DNA of 64,000 bases. Source: Ochotona curzoniae. Its lineage: Eukaryota > Chordata > Mammalia > Lagomorpha > Ochotonidae. Shown here piece by piece: positions 48,801-59,750 of this stretch (position 1 is its first letter; each line of letters opens with the position of its first letter). The notes under the pieces were generated by a model. That model was not told the origin of the DNA. It ran no database searches and worked only from the letters and a program-made list of their open reading frames with translations. Both the position numbers and the translations under genes were made by a program. Where the stretch lies: positions 8,804,001 to 8,868,000 of the forward strand of contig NW_024466459.1 in NCBI RefSeq assembly GCF_017591425.1. The letters run 5' to 3'.

Positions 48801-51800
48801 CCTGCCTGTGGCCTGGGAAAGCAGTCGAGGACGGCCCAAAGCTTTGGGAACCTGCACCCATGTGGGAGACCCGGAAGAGGCTCCTGGCTTCGGATCGGCA
48901 TAGTATCGGCCCATTGCGCTCACTTGGGGAGTGAATCATCGGACGGAAGATCTTCCTCTCTGTCTCTCCTCTCTGTATATCCGCCTTTCCAATGAAAAAA
49001 TAATAAAAAATAAATCTTTAAAAAAAAAAAAAAAGCTGGGCTGGGCCCGGCACAATGGCTCAGTGGCTAAATACTCACTTTTCAACTGCCAGGATTCCAT
49101 ATGGGTGCCGGTTTGTTTCCTGGCTGCTCTAATTCCCATCCCATCCTTGCTTGTGGCCTGGAAAGGCAGTGGAGGATGACCCAAGTCCTTGAGCCCCTAC
49201 AGCTAATTGGGAGACCCAGAAGAAGCTCCTGGTCCTGGCTTTGGATTGGCTCAGCTCTGGTCGTTGTGACCACATGGGGAATGAGCCAGTGGGTGGAAGA
49301 CCTCTCTGTCTCTCTACAAAATCTGCTTTCCAAGAAAAAAAAAATCTTTAAAATTTTCTTTTAAGATTTATTTTATTTTTCTTGCAAAGTCAGATTTACA
49401 GGGAGAAGGAAAGAGAGAGAAATCTGCCATCTGTTGGTTCACTCCCCAAGTGGCCGCAGTGGCTGGAGCCGACCCATTCCAAAACCAAGACCAGGAGCTT
49501 CTTCTGGGTCTTCCTTACTGTGCAGGGTCCCAAGGTTTTGGGCTGTCCTGTGTTACTTTCCCAGGCCATAAACAGGGAGTTGAATAAGAAGCGGAGCAGC
49601 CAGGATGTGAACTGTTGGGTAAATGGGATCTCGAGCTTGTGGGTGGAAGCTTAGTCAGTTGAGCCATTGCGCTGGGTCCAACAGTGTGGTGTTTTTACAC
49701 CAGAATACTGGTGAGACAGAATGGCAGTTTAGAAATGACTGCTTCTGTATTGTCAGCTGGCTTTGACAAAAGTGCCAAGACAATTCTGTGGGAGAGAAGT
49801 GTCTTATTAACAGATGGTGCTGGGACAACTGAGTAGTAACAAGCAAAAAAAAAGGGGGGGGGAGTCTCAAAATTAACTCCAACTTTTTCACAGAGTTGAA
49901 AAGACAACTCAGAAAGTGGGAGAAAGGGTTTCAGATCATCTGTGTGCTAAGAGATTTTTATCTAGAATTCACAAAGAACTCTCATGACTCAGCAATATCA
50001 CGACCATCCAGTTAAAAACAGGCGGAGCACTTAAGTAGAGGCAGAAGGCAGGTGGTAGACAGTGAGCCCAGGGACAGGTGCATGGCATCGCTGTGGTCAC
50101 TACCCAGTCGGGAAACAAGAGGGTAAAAGCACAGTTCACACTTAGGTACCACATCACACCTGCTGGAACGGCTGCATTCAAAAAAGATAACACTGGCAGG
50201 TGTTGCTATGGATACACAGAAATGAGACCCTACTGGCCTGCTGATGGAAGTGTGAGAAGGTGTGGCCACTTTGAGGCACAGATGGACAGTTCTTCAAGTG
50301 ATGCGTTGCCATATGACTTGGCAGTTTTACTCCTGAGGCCAAGCACATGGCCCCCAGAAGCCTGAACACCGCACTCGTACCAAAACTCGCACAAGAATGT
50401 TCATAGCTCAGGGGTGGAAATAGGGCCCTGCACAATGGCTCAGTGGACTCATCCTCCACCTCCAAGCGTTGGCATCCCATGGGGTGCCGGTTTGTGTCCC
50501 AATTGCTCCACTTCCTATCTAGCTCCCTGCTTATGGCCTGGGAAAACAAAGGAGGATGGCCCAAAGCCTAGGGCCCTTGCGCCTACATGGGAGACCTGGA
50601 AGAAGCTCCTGGCTTCAGATCAGCTGAGCTCTGGCCATTTCAGCCCTTTGGGGAGTGAACCAGCAGAGGCAGATCTTTCTCTCTCTGCTTCTCTCTGTAA
50701 GTCTGTCTTTCAAATACAAATAAATAAGTCTTTAAAAATACCAAATTAAATGTTGCAAAATCATGTAGCTATTGGTCAATACGGAGAAATGAGGTATTGA
50801 TTGTGCTACAGTCCCTGGGTGAATCTTGCAAACATTTGGTGAAGTGGCAGAACCCTGATGCAGAAGGCTGTGTATTGTCTAATCCCATTTACATGGAATG
50901 TCCAGTCCAGGAAAATCCATGGAGTCGGAAAGTAGATTAGAGGCTGCCAGGGCCCGAGGAGAGGAGGAAATGAGGTGACTGCTAATGGGTTTCTTTTTAA
51001 GGTAATGAAATTGTTCTAAAATTAGGTAGTGGTGACCGGTTACGTAACATGGATAAACCAATGGCCCTTGGACTGCGCACTCTAAATAGGCAGATTGCAT
51101 GATATGGAACTTATGTCTCAATAAAGCTATTTTAAACATGGATTCTGGACCTCAATGTAGGGGTTAAGAGCCATAAACCCCCTGGAAGACATGGGAGGGG
51201 ATATTTGTTTGTTTGGATTGGGCAAAGAGTTCTTAGACATGACACCAAAAGCAGTGTATGCAAGTGAAAGAAATGAGGTTGGGGTTCCTCGAAATCGGGA
51301 ATATTTGTACTTCAAAAGACATTAGCAAAATGAAAAGGTGAGCCACCTTCTGGAAGAAGAGTGTTTACAAATCAAAACCAAACAGATTGATAAGTAAAGA
51401 TTTGTTTCTAGAATGTACCAAGAACTCTAAGAAGGAAATGCCAGGGTTCACAGACCCAGGACTTCCCGTACAGGCGGGCCCTGGGACTTGTACCCAGGCT
51501 TGGGGTCCCTGGTTCAAGGCCCCCACGCAGCTCCTGTTGGCAGCAGCCCTGGCTCAGCTACTCTGGTCTCCTACCTCAGCTCCATCCCGCCAAAGTCCTG
51601 GAGTGAGTGTTGAGGCGCGGCTGGCTCACAGCATTTGTCTCTCACACCAGCATCTCATGTTTGTGGTGCCCAGGGCCAAGTCTCCTCTTTGTTTCTTTGT
51701 TTCTTTCTTTCTTCCTTTCTTCCTTTCTTTCTTTCCTATTTATTTATTTATTTATTTTCATTTGATAGGGAGAATTACAGAGAAAGAAGCAGAGAGAGAG

Positions 51801-54800
51801 AAAGATCTTCCATCTGCTGGTTCCAGCAGTGGCTGGAGCTGGACAGGTCCAAAACCAGGAGCCTGGAGCCTCCTCATATCTTCCACATGGATGCAGGGAC
51901 TCAAGGACCTGGGCCTCCCCCACTGCCTTCCCCACCATCGGCAGGGAGCTGGATGGGAAGTGGAGCCACCAGGACTCCAGCCGGTGCCCATACAGGATGC
52001 TGCCACTGCAGGTGGAGGTTTAGGCTTCCATGGCATGACACTGACCCCTCTCTCCATTCCAATCCAGCTTTTTGCCAATGTGCCTGGGAGGCAACAGAGC
52101 GTGTGGCTCAAGTGCATGGGTACCTGTCATGTGGGTGAGAGAGCCTGGTACCTGGTGCGTGGTGCCTGGCTCTGGCCTGGCCCTGGCCTGGCCCTGACCT
52201 CTGTATTTCTGTTACTTTGCTATTTGACCTTTTACACCTATCAGTCTTTTTTCTTTTTTTCCTTCCGTTAGGCCCCTGCCACACAGGGATCCCAGGGCTG
52301 ACATCCAGGCTCCTGGGTTCTGCCTGCCACATTCAGCACAGGATTTGGGGCAGATGGAAGTACTCATTATCTTGCAGCCTTTCAGATAAAATGAAGCTAG
52401 TTAAATAAGATTTTCAAAAGTTGACAAGAACAGAGAAAACCTGAATCATTATGAAGCACTGAGGAAAATGGACAATGATACAGCTAATTTGGGCAGGGTC
52501 TGGCAGCGTCCTCAACTTACCTTACCTAGCAATTCAAGAACAGGAAGGAAAGAATATGTAACAAAGACACAAGTGCAGGTATTCACCACAGGGATGCTCA
52601 CGGTAGCCAAAGCACCAGCAGCAGTCCAAGTGCCTACCACTTGGATAAGCACGATGCAATGGAAGACCCTGTCCAGCCAGCTGAGGGATGCACAGCCGGA
52701 GCCTGCCATTTACCTTATCTTACTCCCGTACATGGTGCTAAGCAAAGGGAGCCAGACACGTTCCACGGCACTGCCGGAAGAAGCACGCCCGTGGGGATCT
52801 GAGGCAGGACAGCGTCTGCCTGGGGCCAGGCTGGGACAGGGATCCATGCTGACTGCATGACGGATCAGGCGGGGGTGATGGGGTAGGGGGCGGTGAGGGA
52901 CTTGTTGCCAGCAGGAGTGCGTGAGAGGACCCAAGCCAACGAGCTGCCCTAGGGGTGGATCTTTATGTTGTATATTTTATGTAGAAAGCCATTTAAAAAG
53001 GAGAGCTAGAGGGTTTATGCCTTTGAATAGAATAAGCAATCTTATCACTAAGGGTAGAATTCCTGGGATTGAAGAGTATTGAGTGTAGACTCTGAAGGCA
53101 GTTCTAGAACTCTCGGTCAGAGTGAAAAGGAGCATTTGTAATAACCAGAGGCTGAGAGTGTTCTGGACAGGTGTGGAGAATGGTGAATAGATTAGTTGGG
53201 CAGAAAGTTCTAGAAAGAGAAGAGGCTGGTGCGATGGCTCCCTTGGTGAAGCTGAGAGCTGGGTCCAGGCCTCCCTGATGAGTGGGAGGGACCTGTGAGC
53301 TTGGGCCCCCACCTGCTGCCCACCCCCGAAGGGTGTGCGTTAGCAGGAAGCTGGGAGCAGATGAGGGCTTGAAGTCTGGCACTGCAGTATGTGATGCAGG
53401 CGTGCCAAGTGGGGTCTTGTCCCCCACGCCACACACCCATCTTAACAGCAGGAGCGGGGCTGGACGGTCACCTTTTGAAACTGCGTTCTGCTGTGCATGA
53501 AGCGATTTGCACAGAGCCTGTCTCTAACTCTTGTGCTGTTTTTACAAGTGTGAGCAGCAGAGCCAGCACTTAGGTGTTCTAGAGTGTGGGAGGAGCGTTT
53601 TCTGATTTTGTGCCCCAAACCTATTGAAGTGTCATGTAGATAAAACTTTTTAAAATATATGAGAAACTCATAATATTCCTGTAGCCAGTTTCCCCATATT
53701 TTAACTTTGGGTGAAGTTATGTTAAAGTAGTTCCATTTTATGCATGAGTTTTTTTTTAATTATGTATGTATGTATGCACAGAGAATAGAGAGGGGGAAAG
53801 GATCTGCCCTCTGTTTACTTCCCAAATGACTGCGACTGGTTACTTAGGAGTAAAAAAAAAAACACCTTGCTTTTAAAGCTTTTGAAAGTAGCTTTTCATA
53901 TTGACGGTTTTGGGCAATTATGTCAAATCTTTTAAGATATTTGTATTGTGTTTTATTTGAAAGGCAATGAGAGAGAAAGACTTTCCATCCTCCAGTGGTC
54001 TGCACTAACGCCCATAAGGGCTGGAGCAGGGCCAGGAGCTGAGAAGCCAGAATTCCATCCAGCTCTCAAGTCCTTGGGCCATCGTCTGCTGGGTGCGCAT
54101 CCGCAGGGAGCTCCTGCAGGTGGACCCAGGCCTGAACCCTCAACTCCGGTACCTTGACGTGATGCGCAGCAGAGGCTTCTGGGCCACATGCTCACCTCTG
54201 TACTTTTTTTTTCTTTTTAATGAAAGGAGCATGGGTTGTTGCTGGGTTTTTTTTGTTTTGTTTTGTTTTTTGTTTTTAGTTGGGAAGGCAGATTTACAGA
54301 GAGGAAGAGAGAAGAATCTATCTGGCCACAATGGCCAGAGCTGAGCTGAGCCAAAACCAGGAACCAGGAGCTTCTTCTGAGTCCCCCATATGGGTGCAAG
54401 GTCCCAAGGCTCTGCTGCTTTTCCCAGGCTATAAACTGGGAGGTGGACAGGAAGTGGAGCAGCTGTGACAGAACCAATGCCCATATGGTATGCTGGCACT
54501 TCGCAAGGAGAGGATTAGCCAAATGAGCCATAGCGTCAGCCCTGGTTTTTTTTTTGTTTTTGTTTGTTTGTTTTTTCTTTCTCTTATTACCAAAATGACA
54601 GCTACCACTGTGGCGGGGAAAACCCACAAGCAAAAGCAGTACAGAAAACACAAAAAGGTGACAGTGAAAATCAGCATCACGTCCCTGCACGCAGCAGAAG
54701 CCGGTTAACACGTCCTGAATCCTTCAGGAATCATCTGGAAACTCGGTAGGCTTGTGCACGTGGCGGTCTGACACCTGCTCCAGGTTTTTAGCGTGTCTTT

Positions 54801-57800
54801 AGTGTGGTGGGTGTTTGTGACATCTTTCTTTCCCAACAAGTGTAGGCGTGTGCTGACATTTTGACCATTGCACAGCATACTCTGGTCAGGTTCATTAAAA
54901 TAGTTTCCTGTTGAGGGACCCTCACCCAGTAGGGCATTTTTCAACTAAGATCTTAAACCGTCTTGTGTGGTCAGTCCCATGTGGCCGCTCAGTCTTTAGC
55001 TTTGTGGGACTCCAGAAATTGTAGAACTGACTTATGAATCTTTCATGAATCCTTGCAGTTCCTTTGCTGGTGTTCGAAGTTGGAATCAGGTTCCGGCCAC
55101 AGTGCTGCTCTACTTAACCCTTTCTTAGAGCGCTTTGGAACGGTGGGCAGTCATTGTGGGACTTTGAATGAAAGTGCTGTATGGTCTCAACTTTTTTTTT
55201 CAACCTAGATTGGGAGGTCTGTTGACTTTGTGTGCAAGAAATACTAAGTTGGGCTGTGCAGTCCATATGTCTGTGTTTCATTCCAGGTTCTGTTCGGGAT
55301 GGTAGGGACAGGGCCATCCGTGGAACTTTTGGGTTCTTGTATCAGACACATAAAACAGAATGCAGACAGCTGAGGCAGAAAACAGAATGTTCTTGAGACA
55401 GAACACTCAGGTTTACAGTTGCTGGCCAGACCAAGGAAAACAGCCTGGGGTTTATCTGATGGGACATTTTGTCGTCTGGCTCTTTGTCCATACTGACTGC
55501 TTTCACTTGGCAGTGTCTCCAGGACCCGTCCACGTTATTCCATCTCTATGCCCCACTCCTCTGTCTTTCCAGGCGAGATCCATTCTGTGGGTACAGCACA
55601 TTTTTCTGCTGGTGCTATATGGGGTGTTTTGGCAGCTGCAGTGAATACCACTATTAAACAGTATGATTGGGTGCTGTGTGATCGCTTAATTAGGTAATCC
55701 TCCCCTTGCAAGGATTGGGATCCCATATGAGCACTGGCTTGTCCCAGTTTTACTGTAAGGCCCTCCTCCTGCTGACAGGCGCCCTGGGTGGCAGGTGGGT
55801 GTGTTGGTCATTTTGTTGTGTTCTCCAGCACTAGGTATGAACCTGGTTGCCTTTTGCAAGGGTGAGTGGTTTGTGGTTGATAATTCATTCATTTGGGTTT
55901 TTAAAGATTTATTTATTTGAAGGGCAGAGTGATCGGGAGAAAGAGGAAGAGCTCTTCCATCTGCTGGTTCATTTTGCAAAGGACTATAACAGCCAGGGCC
56001 AAGCCAGGCCAAAGCCAGGTACCAGGAGCTATGAATAATATAAAAATAATATAAAAATCACTGTTCACCTCTCCCCTCCTTTGCCCATCACTTAACACTT
56101 AAAATCTACCAGCAAGCTGATTGCTCTGCTGATTTTGCAGCACTGTACCCTGAAGTAGGGAGCCAGGAGCTCTATCCAGTCTCCTACGTTGGTGTGGAGG
56201 CCTGAGCCCTTGAACCATCTTCTGCTATGTTCCCATGCACAGTGTCCACTGCAGGCAGCTTCATGTGCTGCACCACAGTACTGGCTCCCTGGATGCCCAT
56301 TTTTGTTTTAATTTTTATTTTAAATTTTGAGTTTTATTGTACAATTCTGTATAGTCTGGGAGATGCCCGATTTCTAATGCAGGACAGAACTACAGTTAGC
56401 TGTCCATGTCTTTCTTGATCATTTGTTTTCTTCTAATGGTATGACAAAAAAAAGGGGGGGGGGGAGGCTTTCCAACAGGGCCCGGTCACCTGTTTTAACC
56501 CTTTAGTGCCCTTCTGCTAGGTGTCACTGCCATCTGTCCCTGCCACTTCCGTGTCCCCCGTGGGAACCAGCCTGGGCAGCTCCCGATGCCGCACTACTGC
56601 CTTACGCCCCGTTGGGGCCAACTGACCATCAGGTTTTCTGGTTCCACTCAGTGTGCTGTAAACGTGCAGTTCCTGCTGGGCAGGGCTGTTCCTAAGGTTC
56701 TCCAGAAACAACTGAAATGATTCGAGAAGGCTGCTCCTCCTGGAGGCCAGCAGGCGCCTCCCCTCTCTATAAATTATGCACTTTGAAATGGACCAGCAGG
56801 CACTGGGCATGAATAATGGATACCTCAGCTCTCCTGAACGACCAGGCAGGTGCCCTGTCAATGCCACAGCAGCTTGCTGTGCTCTTAGGTCTGGTGGGTG
56901 GCCCCCAGTGTCCCCAGCAGTGGCCGTGATTTGGACTCTGTTACTCTGAAATCTTGCTTTGCTGTCCATTGCTTCATGCTGGCTGGGCTCACTCTGGTGA
57001 GGGAGAAGGTATTCAGATTACGCTCCGTGGCTAGCAGTGAGCTCTTCTATTTGGAGTTCCCCCTGCCCGGGCTCTTCTTCCCATGGCTGGCAGTGCCCGG
57101 CGTTGCCTTCCAGTCCCCCCCCCAGGAATCGCCGCTGACAGGGAGGTTGCGTATATCAAACCTCTTGCTGTTTCATCACCAGCCTTCTGTGTGGACTTGA
57201 GAACTGGAGTGTGCGAGGGGCCTGATGCAGGGTGCATGGCTGAGTTCACCCACTCCCACTACAGCCGAGTGGCCAGAGGCCCTTGTCCCTGCTGGCACTG
57301 CCGGGTTTCCCCAGCCTCCCTCGTGACCCACCAGCACTTCCTGGCAAAGCTCATGCCTTGACCCCGCATCTGCAGTTCTGTCCCTGGATGGCTGATTCCA
57401 TCTGGCAGGGGTCCTGTGCGGGCAGCGTGCCTGCGGGTGAAGGTGACACACGGAGGACCTGCCATAACTGTTAGCGCTGAAGAATCGGACCTGAGGGTGT
57501 GTGTGTGTGTGTGTGTGTGTTAGTCACAGCACCAGCCCGAACCCCTAGGCGACTGCCTGTTCTGTGTGTAGGTACAGCCACGTTCTCCCTGTTCTCCTCT
57601 TCCACTGAAGCTGTGAGCAGCAGGGTGAAGAACTTGTACAGCCGCGTTCTGCAGGGTGCAGAGGTTGACGTGGGAGCTGGGAGTTCTTCCATGTGGGGGT
57701 GTGAGCTGGCTTCCAGACATCCAGGTGAAAGCAGGTGCTCACACCTGTGATTCGGATTCTCCAATGCTGGGAGTGATGACTTCAAATTCAAGGAGGAAAA

Positions 57801-58206
57801 CTCGTGGAAAGACCACGCCCGGGTGGTCACTCCCGGACCCTTGAATCTTGCAGGTAGCGATAAGGACTCAAGAGTGGGAAGAAGAAAGCAGTGAGGGGTT
57901 GTGTGTCGGTCATCCTGGGGTTTACCTGCTGCGATTTTGGGCCGTTGTCCCGGATGAGGAGACGCCTGCACTCCCAGGGGCAGGAGTGCTCTTTGCTTCC
58001 TTTGAAGGGTCGACTTTTCCAGGACCCCTTTGCTGGGTGCATCGCGGTGCCTTCTGCTGGCCTGATACCTTCTCTGTCTCTCTCTAGGAAGTTATTTTGC
58101 CAGCCACTTCATCATGGGAGGAGAGAAGTTCGACTCCACGCACCCCGAAGGCTACTTGTTTGGCGAGAACAGTGACCTGAACTTCCTGGGAAACAGGCCA
58201 GTGGCG
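42675..58206 (+). CDS. RNF157: RNF157, RING-type E3 ubiquitin ligase (first two coding exons only)
   Basis: Exon 1 (42675-42762) gives MGALTSRQHAGVEEVDIP and on to YRYPPKS. Exon 2 (58088-58206) gives SYFASHFIMGGEKFDSTHPE, then GYLFGENSDLNFLGNRPVA. The split codon G|GA joins them in phase 1 as Gly. These are the N-terminal residues of RNF157, the MGRN1-related E3 ligase; the RING finger lies far downstream and is outside the window. MG-xxx-S at the start is a candidate N-myristoylation site, as in MGRN1. In human and rodent work RNF157 is linked to neuronal survival and dendrite growth. Intron 1 is 15.3 kb. No exon 3 was seen up to 64000. Confidence 0.95.
42763..43858 (+). other. Start of RNF157 intron 1
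   Basis: GC-rich, SINE-free 5' part of the intron; no extra exon recognised. Confidence 0.5.
43859..43975 (-). repeat. C-type SINE fragment
   Basis: Only the middle of the reversed core: ggcgcattagcagggagctg to gaggcttagcgtgcacca. Confidence 0.7.
43976..44545 (+). other. RNF157 intron 1, nothing recognised
   Basis: No supported feature. Confidence 0.4.
44546..44788 (-). repeat. C-type SINE with internal deletion
   Basis: Consensus from aagatttatgtattatttta to gccatcctcaactgcttt, then jumps to the end aatatgctatcgcgccgggc, missing about 90 bp. Confidence 0.85.
44799..45020 (-). repeat. Old C-type SINE fragment
   Basis: tatttgagaggcagcgagag head and reversed core up to about 44930, then faint. 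Confidence 0.6.
45021..45841 (+). other. RNF157 intron 1, nothing recognised
   Basis: Repeat-poor. A short GCGC-containing direct repeat (gcgcgcagggcgac-like) occurs twice near 45184-45222. Confidence 0.4.
45854..45957 (-). repeat. 104-bp deletion-derivative SINE with 12-bp target-site duplication
   Basis: Head ttataaggtttatttatttt and aaggcagatg joined directly to the SINE end (gatcctggcgtgttcaaggc to cgcagggcc). Flanked by gcaagcatagtt at 45842-45853 and 45958-45969. Confidence 0.9.
46042..47050 (-). repeat. Unidentified long non-coding retroposon, copy C (diverged)
   Basis: Same order of blocks as copies A and B: the 3' end (complement of gtttacatagttgaga), the middle block (complements of catctgggca and accaagtccaccttag) and then several CACCAGTGGG-type units. 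It has many substitutions and indels, so it is an older insertion. It lies in RNF157 intron 1. Confidence 0.65.
47252..47855 (-). repeat. C-type SINE interrupted by a plus-strand SINE
   Basis: Head tttatttaaaaggcagatga (47258-47282), then the insertion, then gcaaatgatatgcgctgagc (47627) to cactacagtactgacc. Confidence 0.8.
47283..47623 (+). repeat. C-type SINE nested in an older SINE
   Basis: gggcccagcacaatagccta to aaaaaatctttaac; flanked by ggcagatgata and ggcaaatgata. Confidence 0.88.
47861..48174 (-). repeat. C-type SINE, old
   Basis: aaatttacttacttatttgt head to agtcacaacacaggccct. Confidence 0.8.
48405..48680 (+). repeat. Very old C-type SINE
   Basis: Faint match (cttgagctccagttgggacg, ggttcaagtcctggatcc), ending in a CT-rich stretch. 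Confidence 0.45.
48696..49030 (+). repeat. Youngest-looking C-type SINE, 15-bp perfect target-site duplication
   Basis: A box TGGCGCAAGTGG (48708-48719), B box GGTTCTAATCC (48764-48774), many intact CpGs, long A tail. Flanked by aaaagctgggctggg at 48681-48695 and 49031-49045. Confidence 0.95.
49043..49355 (+). repeat. C-type SINE
   Basis: gggcccggcacaatggctca to aaaaaaaatctttaaa, immediately after the previous copy. Confidence 0.88.
49357..49679 (-). repeat. C-type SINE
   Basis: aagatttattttatttttct head to ttgcgctgggtcc. Confidence 0.87.
49683..50422 (+). mobile_element. Old L1 fragment, ORF2 3' end
   Basis: aacagatggtgctgggacaa, taccacatcacacctgctgg and atatgacttggcagttttac are recognisable L1 ORF2 motifs with many stops. 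Inactive. Confidence 0.75.
50423..50738 (+). repeat. C-type SINE inserted in an L1
   Basis: agggccctgcacaatggctc to aaataaataagtctttaaaa; L1 sequence resumes after it. Confidence 0.87.
50742..51137 (+). mobile_element. Old L1 3' UTR
   Basis: atggagtcggaaagtagatt, gaggctgccagggcccgagg and the end tctcaataaagctattttaa are typical of an ancient L1 3' UTR. Confidence 0.75.
51138..51440 (+). mobile_element. Second old L1 ORF2 fragment
   Basis: gggcaaagagttcttagaca, tgacaccaaaagcagtgtat and cttcaaaagacattagcaaa come from a part of ORF2 upstream of the first fragment, so this is a separate insertion or a rearrangement. Confidence 0.7.
51686..51758. repeat. (CTTT)n/(TTTA)n tract
   Basis: Expanded tail of the SINE that follows. 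Confidence 0.85.
51735..52049 (-). repeat. C-type SINE
   Basis: tttattttcatttgataggg head to ggcatgacactgacccc. Confidence 0.85.
52055..52190 (+). repeat. C-type SINE fragment
   Basis: aatccagctttttgccaatg and ggtacctgtcatgtgggtga. Confidence 0.5.
52390..52985 (+). mobile_element. Old L1 ORF2 fragment
   Basis: gtattcaccacagggatgct, agcaccagcagcagtccaag and gcacgatgcaatggaa resemble the ORF2 C-terminal region. Confidence 0.55.
52986..53330 (+). other. RNF157 intron 1, nothing recognised
   Basis: No supported feature; a faint SINE head near 53224 (ggctggtgcgatggct). Confidence 0.35.
53750..53845 (-). repeat. C-type SINE fragment
   Basis: ttaattatgtatgtatgtat head and the first quarter of the reversed body. 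Confidence 0.6.
53945..54190 (-). repeat. Old C-type SINE
   Basis: tgttttatttgaaaggcaat head and the reversed core to about 54180. Confidence 0.7.
54245..54541 (-). repeat. C-type SINE with (TTTTG)n tail
   Basis: ttgggaaggcagatttacag to agccatagcgtcagccct. Confidence 0.85.
54542..55665 (+). other. RNF157 intron 1, repeat-poor
   Basis: A (TTTG)-rich stretch (54544-54590), then non-repetitive sequence with no supported gene. Confidence 0.4.
55668..55760 (+). repeat. C-type SINE fragment
   Basis: ttaggtaatcctccccttgc and gggatcccatatgagcactg. Confidence 0.65.
55898..56290 (-). repeat. C-type SINE in two pieces
   Basis: 55898-56030 (aaagatttatttatttgaag to aagccaggtaccaggagcta) and 56155-56290 (agggagccaggagctctatc to cacagtactggctccc), split by about 120 bp. 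Confidence 0.7.
56291..57496 (+). other. RNF157 intron 1, nothing supported
   Basis: 56300-56390 may be an old LINE 3' end (see 529-892). A poly-A/poly-G junction lies at 56446-56466. No exon recognised. Confidence 0.4.
57497..57520. repeat. (GT)n microsatellite
   Basis: About 12 GT units. Confidence 0.9.
57521..58087 (+). other. End of RNF157 intron 1
   Basis: Repeat-poor, ending in the pyrimidine tract and acceptor tctctctag of exon 2. Confidence 0.6.
58088..58206 (+). CDS. RNF157: RNF157 exon 2
   Basis: Acceptor ctctctctag. Two bases complete the Gly codon, then 39 codons end at CCAGTGGCG and the donor gtatgg. In-frame read-through meets TAA at once, so a donor is required here. GTATGG is weaker than the consensus, and the last residue is Ala where I recall Val in human. 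Confidence 0.9.
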
Positions 58207-59439
58207 GTATGGCGGTAACCAGTTCCATCCCACTGCAGCTGAGGCGTGCGGGTTCCCGAGAATCTGACACGGGCTGGGCGGAAAGGGGCTCTGGGAGCCA
58301 GGCCCTGGAGGTCTGGGTGCTAGAGGGGACCTGCCGAGGGCTCTTGGAGTGCAGGTCATCCTGAGGTCTTTGCACCTGCTGCCCTGCCCCCAGGTTTCCA
58401 CTTTCTCCCTCACAGCACTTGCCAGCACACTTTGGCTTGTCGCTTTCTGTTTTTGCTGCCTGCCTGCTGCCCTAGAGTGCCAGTCCCATAGGGTGAGGAC
58501 TACTGCACTGTCCTGTGACCGACTTGAAGCAAGGCCTGGTACCTAGGGAGCAGCCCCTCAGAGTGAAGAAACCCCTCAATATCCAAGCCTGTCTCCCTCA
58601 GTTCTTTGTTCAGCCCAGCATGCATCTCTTCTCTGTCCAGCATGAGGCCTTGGTCAGTGGCTGCCATGATGCTGCTGTGGGGCTGCCATGTGCCAGGGAA
58701 GACCCCCCCGGAGACAGGGAGGGGCCACGATGAAGCTGATGCCGTGTGCCATCCCAAATGTTTTGTGAAGCCAGTCGGCCTGGCTGCCCATCATAACCTT
58801 CTCACTGCCTCCGTCCAGGAACTTCTGGTTAGCGGGGCCGGCAGAATGTACAAACGGGAAGCGGCTCCATTCATAGTGACAATCTGGAGTGACCTGCTTG
58901 CATAGGGCTAGAGAGTGGCAGAGAAGGGTGGGGCAGGTTGAGTGGGACTTCGGGAAATGTCTGCCTTCGGCCGGGTCAGGGGAAGGGCTCTCCCAGAACG
59001 AGGCCCAGTATGCACGCCTGGGTGTGACTCGCAAACATTTGCTGGGTAACTACCCTGTGCCAGGTGCAGTGACCTACACTGGGGCCGCGGGGCTGGAATG
59101 AGCAAAACGAGTGAGGGAATCAGCCTGGCCCAGGGCAGAACGCGGTGGGAGGGCAGGTGTGGCGCCCTCCTGTGGGCTGTGGGGAGCGGCCAGGAGAAGG
59201 TGCCGCTCTAAGGAACACTGGCGATGGCCTTGCCTCGTGGGGTTTGTGGGGTTTGATGAGAATGTAGCTTTGTTGTCATCTTCCTGTTCTGCCTGGGGAG
59301 AACTCTCTTGCCCTCTCCACTGATGCTGATGCTTCCAATGCACAGGTCCCTTCGGCTTCAGACCCAGTTACCCGACTAACTTCTCCTGGGTGCCTTCTTG
59401 GTGCAGCCCCAGGACCTGGGACTTAACGAGATCTTTCTT
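58207..59439 (+). other. RNF157 intron 2, 5' part, with L2 remnants
   Basis: Mostly non-repetitive. 58470-58580 (ggtgaggactactgcactgt, gcaaggcctggtacctaggg) looks like an L2 end on +, and 59030-59110 (taccctgtgccaggtgcagt) one on -. Confidence 0.45.
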
Positions 59440-59750
59440 TGGGGCCAGTGTGGTGACAGTACGTTAAGCTCTCACATGCAGTTCCAGGACCCCATATGGG
59501 AGCCAGTTCAAGTCCCAGCTGCTCCACTTCTGACCCAGCTTCCTGCAAATGTGCCTAGATTGCAAATGGCTCAAGTGCTGGGGCCCCTGCACCCACGTGG
59601 GAGACCAGAGGAGGCTCATGACTTGGGGCTGGTCAGCCCTAGCTGTTGAGGTCAGCTGGGGAGTGAACCGGCAGAGATAAGATCTTTTGCTCTCTTCTTT
59701 CCCTCTTTACCTGTAACTCTGCCCTTCAAAAAAAAAAAGTAAATCTTTGG
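59440..59750 (+). repeat. C-type SINE
   Basis: ggggccagtgtggtgacagt to aaaagtaaatctttggg. Confidence 0.82.

Noticed and set aside
54564..54749. Lys/Thr-rich short frame after a SINE, considered as a processed pseudogene
   Set aside because: I could not match it to any known protein, and it has no tail or target duplication.
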